From an uncultured Clostridium sp. (GTDB lineage Bacteria; Bacillota; Clostridia; Oscillospirales; Acutalibacteraceae), in assembly GCA_900547915.1 (NCBI GenBank), contig URIN01000079.1:1-6768 (forward strand): a DNA stretch of 6,768 nucleotides. Reading direction: 5' to 3'. Numbering within the stretch: position 1 is the stretch's first letter; every line of letters starts with the position of its first letter. The notes under the pieces were generated by a model. That model was not told the origin of the DNA and made no database searches. It was given only the letters and a program-made list of their open reading frames with translations. A program made the position numbers and the translations under genes. This document shows positions 1 to 5,126 of this stretch, piece after piece.

Positions 1-1
1 G

Positions 2-790
2 CTTATTATCCTTGCTGTTGCCGGAGGACTTATTGCTCTTAACTGGTATTGTAAAACACCTGATTATATGGTTTACCAAACTACTCAGGATGTTGAACTT
101 GTTGCTCACAGAGGATTTAGGGCAGTTGCGCCTGAAAACACAGTTCCCGCGTTTGAGGAAGCAGGAAAAGCAGGTTTCTACGGTGCCGAATGTGATGTTT
201 ACAGAACGGCTGACGGCATATGGGTGGTTCATCACGATTTCAATACATATCGTATGACGGACGGTATGAGCACTATTGAAAAGAAAACATACGATGAACT
301 TATGCAGGAAACAGTAGACAACGGTTCAAATATAGAAAATTACGATGACCTTAAAATGTGCTCGCTTAAGGAATACTTCGAGATATGCAGTAAGTATGAT
401 ATGGTTCCCGTAATTGAACTCAAAAGCGAAAACAATACCGAATATTACAGCGAGATAATTGATATGCTTACTGAATATCCTGATCTGAAACCTGTGTTTA
501 TATCTTTCCATTATGAAGATCTAACGGCAATGCGCGCTCTGACAGACGCTCCCTGCTGGTATCTTGTGCAGACTATTACCGATGAGGATATAGATAAGGC
601 ACTTGCTATCGGAGGGGACTGCGGTATTGATTTTAATTACGCAAAAGAGGACAATACGGATGAGGTAATTAAAAAATGTATTGATTCAGGCCTTACCGTA
701 GGCGCATGGACGGTTGATGATCCTGAGGCGGCAGACCGACTGGCATCCCTCGGAGTTAAATATATCACAACTGATAATATCACATATTAA
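2..790 (+). CDS. Membrane-anchored glycerophosphodiester phosphodiesterase (GDPD family), 5' partial
   Basis: GDPD enzymes hydrolyse glycerophosphodiesters to glycerol 3-phosphate and an alcohol, using a metal-dependent TIM barrel. The reading frame is open to the left window edge. Before the first internal ATG (68-70) it encodes LIILAVAGGLIALNWYC, a hydrophobic segment, and that ATG has no ribosome binding site. The true start is therefore upstream, and the protein is probably anchored with its catalytic domain outside. Counting from that internal Met, the family motifs are VAHRG (H14) with PENT at 22-25, ECDV (E41, D43), HHD (catalytic-type H56), VIELK (E117, K119), and the C-terminal AWTVDD...GVKYITTD. 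All expected metal and catalytic residues are present, so it should be active. The visible 263 codons cover essentially the whole domain. It ends in TAA 13 nt before a hairpin terminator and converges on mgtE. The substrate head group cannot be read from sequence. Confidence 0.93.
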   Translation, partial: LIILAVAGGLIALNWYCKTPDYMVYQTTQDVELVAHRGFRAVAPENTVPAFEEAGKAGFYGAECDVYRTADGIWVVHHDFNTYRMTDGMSTIEKKTYDELMQETVDNGSNIENYDDLKMCSLKEYFEICSKYDMVPVIELKSENNTEYYSEIIDMLTEYPDLKPVFISFHYEDLTAMRALTDAPCWYLVQTITDEDIDKALAIGGDCGIDFNYAKEDNTDEVIKKCIDSGLTVGAWTVDDPEAADRLASLGVKYITTDNITY

Positions 791-802
791 TATGATTAAA
801 GC

Positions 803-831
803 AAAAGGCCGGAGCTATGCTCCGACCTTTT
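803..831. terminator. Bidirectional rho-independent terminator between convergent genes
   Basis: The arms are AAAAGGCCGGAGC and GCTCCGACCTTTT around a 3-nt loop (816-818). Read on the plus strand there is one C-A mismatch (809/825), and the stem is followed by a T-rich run (828-853). Read on the minus strand the same pair becomes a U-G wobble, so the stem is fully paired, but its T tract is shorter (about 4 T, then GCTTT). It lies in the 62-nt gap between the stops of the GDPD gene and mgtE. It probably ends both transcripts, with the tract favouring the plus strand and the stem favouring the minus strand. Confidence 0.85.
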
Positions 832-852
832 ATTTTTATATTTTGTTATATT

Positions 853-2226
853 TTAAATTCCAAGTAAAAGTGATGCAAATGAAATGTATATCAGCAGTGA
901 AACGGCGTCTGTAATAGTGGTAATAAACGGGTTTGCCATAACTGCGGGGTCAAATCCGAACTTCTTTGCAATTATTGGCAGACAGCAGCCTATGACCTTT
1001 GAGAATATAACCTCAACAACTATTGTGAGACTGATTACAAGCGCAATCATAACTGTTATATCGCTGTTTCCCAGTACATATTTGTCAAACAGCAGCAGTT
1101 TTACAAAGCATACACCTGCAAGCACAACGCCGCATATAGCACCTACCCGCACTTCTTTCCAAATAACTTTGAAAATATCTTTAAGAGAGATTTCTCCAAG
1201 TGAAAGAGCACGTACTATTGTTACGCTTGATTGACCGCCGGAATTTCCTCCCGTTCCCATAAGCATAGGAATAAAAGCAATCAGTGTAGCCACTGCGGCA
1301 AGCTTGTTTTCAAATGTAGTCAGTATCTGGCTTGTAATTGTTGCTGAAATCATAAGTAACAGCAGCCAGGGTATTCGCTTTTTAAATGTTTCAATAACAC
1401 TCGTTTTTAGATAAGGCGTGTCAGTGGGCACGATGGCGGCCATTTTCTGGATGTCTTCTGTGTTCTCTTCCTGAAGTACATCAATAACATCGTCAACGGT
1501 GATGATTCCTACAAGCCTGTTTTCCATATCAACAACGGGCAGAGCCAAAAAGTCGTATTTTGAAAGTAAAGCGGATGCTTTTTCCTGGTCATCAAGAGTA
1601 TTTACGGAAATAACATTTGTTTCCATAAGCTCGTCTATCATATTGTCCGAATCGTGAAGCAAAAGCTCCTTAACTGTTGTAACGCCTAACAGGTGGCGGG
1701 ATTCGTCAGTAACATAGCAAGTATATATAGTTTCTTTATCAACACCTGTTCGCCTTATTCTTTTAAAGGCGTCCTCAACTGTCATACTGCGTTTGAGATC
1801 AACAAATTCAGGCGTCATAATAGACCCTGCTGAATCCTCAGGGTATTTGAGTATTGTGTTGATTGCCTCACGTGTTTCGTGGTCTGTGTTTTTTAGTATC
1901 CTCTTTACAACAGACGCAGGCATTTCTTCAACAATGTCCGCAGCGTCATCTATATAAAGTTCGTCAAGTACTTCTTTTAGCTCTGAATCGGAAAAAGAGC
2001 GGATAAGCCTTTCCTGTGTATCGCCGTCTAGTTCTACAAAGGTTTCCGCGGCATTTTCTTTAGTAAGCATTCTGAAAAGAAACATGCGCTTCCTTTCATT
2101 GCTTATTTCTTCAAGCAATAGCGCTATATCGGCAGGATTAAGCTCATTGAGGAAATTTTTAAGTTCCCTTATATTTTTTTCATCGTGCAACTTATCAGTG
2201 TATTCAAGCATTTCCTCAAGTTCCAA
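853..2226 (-). CDS. mgtE: Magnesium transporter MgtE
   Basis: MgtE is a homodimeric Mg2+ channel of the cytoplasmic membrane, gated by cytosolic Mg2+ bound to its N and CBS domains. At 457 aa it has the usual family length. Order: helical N domain (about 1-130, with NPADIALLLEE), the DSAGSIMTPEFV junction (131-142), two CBS domains (about 137-198 and 201-260), a plug-helix region, then about five membrane segments from 286 to the C-terminus. Pore signatures are visible: GTGGNSGGQSSVTIVRALSLGEI, and FDPAVMANPFITTITD whose D440 matches the Mg2+-selective aspartate of characterised MgtE. The start is a TTG preceded by AAGGA with 9 nt spacing. The ATG five codons later has its GAGG only 2 nt away, which is too close, although a 452-aa product cannot be excluded. 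It is last in the rpe operon, 36 nt after the preceding gene. I see no M-box riboswitch in front of it. Confidence 0.95.
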   Translation of the reverse strand: MELEEMLEYTDKLHDEKNIRELKNFLNELNPADIALLLEEISNERKRMFLFRMLTKENAAETFVELDGDTQERLIRSFSDSELKEVLDELYIDDAADIVEEMPASVVKRILKNTDHETREAINTILKYPEDSAGSIMTPEFVDLKRSMTVEDAFKRIRRTGVDKETIYTCYVTDESRHLLGVTTVKELLLHDSDNMIDELMETNVISVNTLDDQEKASALLSKYDFLALPVVDMENRLVGIITVDDVIDVLQEENTEDIQKMAAIVPTDTPYLKTSVIETFKKRIPWLLLLMISATITSQILTTFENKLAAVATLIAFIPMLMGTGGNSGGQSSVTIVRALSLGEISLKDIFKVIWKEVRVGAICGVVLAGVCFVKLLLFDKYVLGNSDITVMIALVISLTIVVEVIFSKVIGCCLPIIAKKFGFDPAVMANPFITTITDAVSLLIYISFASLLLGI

Positions 2227-2233
2227 GAGCTCA

Positions 2234-2242
2234 CATCCTTTT
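2234..2242 (-). promoter_or_regulatory. Ribosome binding site of mgtE (decides the TTG start)
   Basis: On the minus strand this reads AAAAGGATG, and the AAGGA core ends 9 nt before TTG (2226-2224). The nearest in-frame ATG (2211-2209) would have its GAGG only 2 nt away. This favours the TTG start. Confidence 0.6.
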
Positions 2243-2262
2243 TAGACGGCTTCTGCCGCTAT

Positions 2263-3099
2263 TTATTCAACGGGTGAATAAAATTCTTTTTCTTCGGTGT
2301 CATAAGGATTTGCGGCAACACGCTTAACAATTGCCGCTATTATAAGAATGACGATAAGACCTCCCGCAACGGCACCAACTGTTACTGCAAATACGGGCTG
2401 TTCGTAAAAGCGTTCACCCGCAACAAAAGAAACGTATCCCGGCTGTGCCATTTCAGCCTTAACTTCTTCTGTGGTCTTGTTTACTCTTATAATATCAAAA
2501 ATGTATTTTTTAGTGCTTCCGTCAGACGCAGTAACGGTGATCGGTATCTCCGTTTCCTGCCCCTCGCGCAGCGTTACAGGCATTGAAGTTGCTGTAGCGT
2601 TTATATCCTGTGTAACTGGGGTTATGTTAATTTCAGTAAGGTCATTCGGCACGTAAAGCTTATAAGCAGTGTCCTCGCTGTTTATTTCGGGCCGCACCTC
2701 GCCGTATTCGCAGTTGATGTCAGCAAGATTTGCATTCGAGTTTACTGAATATTCAGGTGCGTTTGAATATGTAAAAGTGTAAATAACACTGCCGCTGTCA
2801 AATTCAAGCGTAACAATAATGCCTGTTTGGCGGTTTGCATCGTCATATTGGTAAGTGGCAAGAACATTTGCGCTTCCGTTTACCGAATAGCTTTGCAAAG
2901 CGGCACTCTGATTAGGATTTTTAAGAGTAAGAGTAAAGCGAGTTTCGTCCATTCTGAAACCGCCGTAAATATCAGCGTTTGAAAATGAAATGTTTTCAAG
3001 ATAAGGTGCGTTTTTGATAGGCGCCTCTGCGGCGTTTGCAAAGATACTGCCGCACATCAGGCATATAAGGCATAATAAAGCAGGTAGTATTCTTTTCAT
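2263..3099 (-). CDS. Secreted type I membrane protein with cadherin-like beta-sandwich domain
   Basis: The role is not known. The 278-aa protein starts with a classic signal peptide: MKR, a hydrophobic core at 4-20, and an ANAA cleavage region at 21-24. An extracellular part follows. Residues about 124-203 (NLADINCEYGEVRPEI, then YKLYVPNDLTEINITPV, ITVTASDGSTKKYIFDI) match the pattern of the cadherin-like beta-sandwich family (PF12733-type), which is common in surface proteins of Clostridia. Residues about 33-112 look like a second, more divergent beta-rich module. One membrane helix (about 238-258) is followed by a positively charged stop (KR) and an 18-residue cytosolic tail ending EEKEFYSPVE. 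There is no LPXTG motif. The ATG is 2 nt after the stop of the preceding gene and lacks a visible Shine-Dalgarno sequence, so translation probably depends on coupling. Binding or scaffolding at the cell surface is my inference. No catalytic motif is visible. Confidence 0.85.
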   Translation of the reverse strand: MKRILPALLCLICLMCGSIFANAAEAPIKNAPYLENISFSNADIYGGFRMDETRFTLTLKNPNQSAALQSYSVNGSANVLATYQYDDANRQTGIIVTLEFDSGSVIYTFTYSNAPEYSVNSNANLADINCEYGEVRPEINSEDTAYKLYVPNDLTEINITPVTQDINATATSMPVTLREGQETEIPITVTASDGSTKKYIFDIIRVNKTTEEVKAEMAQPGYVSFVAGERFYEQPVFAVTVGAVAGGLIVILIIAAIVKRVAANPYDTEEKEFYSPVE

Positions 3100-3101
3100 A
3101 A

Positions 3102-4271
3102 TTATTCGGCGTTAAGAATGAATGATTCTATTCCGCCTTCCTCCAAAATCTTTTTTATTTCGCCGGTGGTGTCATCGGCGTTTACAATATAAATTTTGTC
3201 ACTTCCGAGATCTTCGTTAAACAGGCTCAGAATTCTTTCTTTTGCGGGAGCAAGGGTGGTTGTCTCTTCTGTGTTTTCTTCTTCGCTTTCCTCGCTGCTT
3301 TCGCTTTCAGTTGTTTCCTCTTCGGTTTCTTCACCATCAGGGTCTGTAACTGCCTTCACAAGTGAATCATCAATGTCCACATCAACGCCTTCAAGAAGTT
3401 TTATATTAGTGCCAATGTCCTCATAAAGCCTTGCTGCAAGTCTGTCAAATCCATCTGAAAAATTGGTCCCCGCGCTGTCCGGAATATCAGTTGCACGCAG
3501 AACAAAAACGGAAACGCCCATTTCCGAAGCCTCTGAAATGATGTCTTTTATATATTTATAAACTGTCTCCGAGTTCGGATTTAAATATGTGTTGCCGTGA
3601 GAATCCTCATATGGTATGCCGTTGCTGTCAAGCACTGCCACGGATCGCTCCTGCCTTGGAACAAGATTGTCAAGATAACAGTAGACTATTCCTACAGTAA
3701 GTATATCCTGTTCGCTGAGCATAGCAGTTGAGCGCCTGAGGTCTGATGCCGTAAATGCCATTGCGCTGTATGCGTCAACCGTAGCAAGGGCACTGCGGTA
3801 GCCGATAGTTCCGTCATCTCTTTTAATATCTATCGCAACACTGTTGTAAGCGCCGTCCGAAATATTTTTGATTACTGAATCAAGTATTACGGAGCCGTCC
3901 ATTGAAATGCTGTCCTCATAAGCGCAGTGCAGGTTCATCTTCACGGTGTTTATTGCGTTTTGGTCTGTTGTGCCAGTTGCTGCGCTCATTTCCGGCATAC
4001 CGTTTCTGAGCATAAACACGTCCATACCGGTGTATCCTACACCTATGATTGCAAAGCAGAGCACTGCAATACCGAGCCTTTTTAGCAGGGTGCGTGCCTG
4101 CGCCTTGTGTTTGCGCTTTTTCTTGATTTTCGGGCGCATGTAATCGAACTTATCAGAATAAATACCTTCGTCAGAAGCGTATTTATCGGCAAAGTCAATG
4201 GGATATCCCTTTTCTTCTTCAGTCCATTTCGTGTTGCGCTTTACATTTTTGTAAAAGCGTTTCTTCTTCAT
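3102..4271 (-). CDS. Single-pass membrane protein with degenerate glycosidase-like (DUF4015-type) domain
   Basis: The function is unknown. The 389-aa protein has a cytosolic N-terminus of about 65 residues, strongly basic at 48-65 (KIKKKRKHKAQAR). One membrane helix (about 66-82) and an outside domain follow, giving N-in topology. Residues about 128-285 resemble the putative glycosyl hydrolase family DUF4015/PF13200: YNSVAIDIKRDDGTIGYRS (142-160), ILTVGIVYCYLDN (190-202), SNGIPYEDSHGNTYLNPNSETVYKYI (216-241), ISEASEMGVSVFVLR (245-259). In that family the last strand reads like FDYVRFP with an acidic residue. Here it is VFVLRATDIP, with no acid in the strand itself, so catalysis is doubtful. 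A linker rich in Glu, Thr and Ser (310-339) leads to a small C-terminal alpha/beta segment (343-389). The gene starts 2 nt after the rpe stop. The family assignment is from remembered motifs and is moderately secure; the topology is secure. Confidence 0.8.
   Translation of the reverse strand: MKKKRFYKNVKRNTKWTEEEKGYPIDFADKYASDEGIYSDKFDYMRPKIKKKRKHKAQARTLLKRLGIAVLCFAIIGVGYTGMDVFMLRNGMPEMSAATGTTDQNAINTVKMNLHCAYEDSISMDGSVILDSVIKNISDGAYNSVAIDIKRDDGTIGYRSALATVDAYSAMAFTASDLRRSTAMLSEQDILTVGIVYCYLDNLVPRQERSVAVLDSNGIPYEDSHGNTYLNPNSETVYKYIKDIISEASEMGVSVFVLRATDIPDSAGTNFSDGFDRLAARLYEDIGTNIKLLEGVDVDIDDSLVKAVTDPDGEETEEETTESESSEESEEENTEETTTLAPAKERILSLFNEDLGSDKIYIVNADDTTGEIKKILEEGGIESFILNAE
3255..3344 (-). 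other. Acidic Glu/Thr/Ser low-complexity linker inside the glycosidase-like protein
   Basis: This encodes residues 310-339, in which nearly every residue is E, T or S. It is a flexible, highly negatively charged spacer between the barrel-like domain and the short C-terminal segment. On the membrane exterior such a stretch could act as a wall-spanning spacer or bind cations. That role is inference. Confidence 0.7.
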
Positions 4272-4273
4272 TA

Positions 4274-4921
4274 TTATTTCACACTCTTTGCGTTTTCTTT
4301 AAGCGTTTCAATAGTTTTTTGGGGGTCTTCACTTTTGAAAACTGCACTGCCGGCAACAAAAACATTTGCACCCACTGCCGCAGCGGTCTTTATCGTCTCG
4401 GCATTTATTCCGCCGTCAACTTCAATATCAATGTCAGGCGCCGCTTTTCTTATTTCTTCAATCTTTGGCATCATATCCGCCATAAAGCTCTGCCCGCCGA
4501 ATCCCGGTTCAACCGTCATAACAAGCACCATTGCAAGTTTGTCGATATATGGTATAACTGCGCTTGCAGGTGTTTTTGGCTTGAGTGCAACTGCCGCTTT
4601 ACAGCCGCTCTCTATTATTTTGTCTATCGTTTTTTGTGTGTCGCTCTCGCTTTCAATGTGAAAGCAGATTATATCAGCGCCTGCATCTGCGAAATCATCT
4701 ATATATCTGAGTGGCTCTGATATCATAAGGTGCACGTCAAAAGGTACTTTAGTAACTGCTTTGATAGCTTTGATAACAGGCGCGCCGATTGAAATGTTCG
4801 GCACAAAATGGCCGTCCATAACGTCAAGGTGTATATATTGTGCATCACTGCATTTTTTTAGTTCTGTTTCAAGATTAGCATAATCCGCCGCAAGAACGGA
4901 CGGGGCAATTTTAATTTCCAT
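4274..4921 (-). CDS. rpe: Ribulose-phosphate 3-epimerase
   Basis: Rpe interconverts ribulose 5-phosphate and xylulose 5-phosphate in the cytosolic pentose phosphate pathway. It is a metal-dependent TIM barrel. The product is 215 aa, a normal length. Visible motifs: KIAPSVLAADYANLE (4-18, Ser8), YIHLDVMDGHFVPNISIG (29-46, metal and catalytic His31, Asp33), FDVHLMI (61-67, His64), the phosphate-loop MTVEPGFGGQSF (135-146), EVDGGIN (167-173, second catalytic Asp169), and FVAGSAVF near the C-terminus. All key residues are intact. The start is ATG at 4921-4919, 8 nt after GGAGG. A GTG five codons upstream (4936-4934) is in frame, but it lies within the ribosome binding site itself, so it is not the start. 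This is the first gene of the four-gene operon and has its own promoter. The neighbours common beside rpe in other Firmicutes (rsgA, prkC, thiN) are not in this window. Confidence 0.97.
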   Translation of the reverse strand: MEIKIAPSVLAADYANLETELKKCSDAQYIHLDVMDGHFVPNISIGAPVIKAIKAVTKVPFDVHLMISEPLRYIDDFADAGADIICFHIESESDTQKTIDKIIESGCKAAVALKPKTPASAVIPYIDKLAMVLVMTVEPGFGGQSFMADMMPKIEEIRKAAPDIDIEVDGGINAETIKTAAAVGANVFVAGSAVFKSEDPQKTIETLKENAKSVK

Positions 4922-4929
4922 AACATACG

Positions 4930-4936
4930 CCTCCAC
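4930..4936 (-). promoter_or_regulatory. Ribosome binding site of rpe (decides the ATG start)
   Basis: The minus strand reads GTGGAGG, ending 8 nt before the ATG at 4921-4919. The GTG that could be mistaken for a start codon is the first three bases of this motif, so a 220-aa call from that GTG would be too long by five residues. Confidence 0.85.
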
Positions 4937-4977
4937 AAATGAAAAAGCCTTAATTAACGGTATACTTCCTTTTAAGT

Positions 4978-5006
4978 ATTATACATTTGACGCCGTTTAA
5001 AATCAA
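4978..5006 (-). promoter_or_regulatory. Sigma-A-type promoter of the rpe-mgtE operon
   Basis: On the minus strand the -35 box is TTGATT (5006-5001), the spacer is 17 nt, and the -10 box is a perfect TATAAT (4983-4978). Transcription should start near 4971, giving an untranslated leader of about 50 nt before rpe. It is the only convincing promoter seen for the four minus-strand genes. Confidence 0.82.
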
Positions 5007-5010
5007 CCTT

Positions 5011-5029
5011 TATTATAAATTAAATAATA
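5011..5029. repeat. AT-only inverted repeat between the two divergent -35 boxes
   Basis: TATTAT (5011-5016) and ATAATA (5024-5029) form a perfect 6-bp inverted repeat with a 7-nt spacer. It lies almost exactly midway between the back-to-back -35 hexamers. The position would suit a shared operator or an UP-like element, but in DNA this AT-rich it may be chance. Confidence 0.3.
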
Positions 5030-5030
5030 C

Positions 5031-5059
5031 TTGTAATTATATATTAAGTGTAGTAAAAT
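5031..5059 (+). promoter_or_regulatory. Sigma-A-type promoter of the ABC-F gene
   Basis: The -35 box is TTGTAA (5031-5036), the spacer is 17 nt, and the -10 box is TAAAAT (5054-5059). The start is expected near 5066, giving a leader of about 60 nt. It is divergent from the rpe promoter, with 24 nt between the two -35 boxes. Confidence 0.72.
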
Positions 5060-5095
5060 ATATCAGACCGAAAGAGGAAAAAATTTAATTATACA

Positions 5096-5113
5096 GAAAA
5101 ATACAGATTTTTC
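5096..5113 (+). promoter_or_regulatory. Small hairpin directly before the ABC-F ribosome binding site
   Basis: GAAAAAT (5096-5102) and ATTTTTC (5107-5113) pair perfectly around the loop ACAG. The stem has 7 bp but only one G-C pair, so it is weak. The GGGGG of the ribosome binding site (5114-5118) begins at the next base and the ATG is at 5127. It could modulate ribosome access, or mean nothing. Confidence 0.3.
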
Positions 5114-5126
5114 GGGGGAATTAATT

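Noticed and set aside
12..257. Open frame of 81 codons overlapping the GDPD start
   Set aside because: It is an alternative frame of a clearly recognised GDPD domain, its composition is not protein-like, and its ATG falls inside the anchor coding region.
2247..2258. Hairpin CGGC-TTCT-GCCG between the beta-sandwich gene and mgtE
   Set aside because: It has only four base pairs and no T tract on the minus strand (TCTAAAAAGG follows). It is too weak for a terminator or a riboswitch.
2227..2262. Possible M-box magnesium riboswitch before mgtE
   Set aside because: The gap is 36 nt, far shorter than any M-box, and no conserved core is visible in it.
2263..2330. Sortase signal at the C-terminus of the beta-sandwich protein
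   Set aside because: There is no LPXTG-like motif, and the membrane helix is followed by an 18-residue charged tail, not the usual few basic residues.
3196..3426. Serine-rich plus-strand frame opposite the acidic linker
   Set aside because: It is the complement of GAA/GAG/ACA codons read as TTC/TCT/TCC. It is a shadow of the low-complexity tract.
4107..4661. A 184-codon plus-strand open frame antisense to rpe and the glycosidase-like gene
   Set aside because: The hydrophobic, Ser/Ile/Ala-rich product mirrors the reverse complement of real codons. There is no ribosome binding site, and it crosses the junction of two well-supported genes.
4934..4936. GTG as the start of rpe (220 aa)
   Set aside because: It is part of the GTGGAGG ribosome binding site. 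The ATG at 4921 has ideal spacing and gives the usual Rpe N-terminus.
4922..4977. Attenuator or small peptide in the rpe leader
   Set aside because: The TTAATTAA palindrome near CTTTTT gives no stable stem, and the out-of-frame ATG five bases before rpe is only 3 nt from GGAGG.
5066..5126. Upstream open reading frame typical of antibiotic-induced ABC-F leaders
   Set aside because: There is no ATG, or ribosome binding site followed by a start codon, in the leader before the gene's own ATG.
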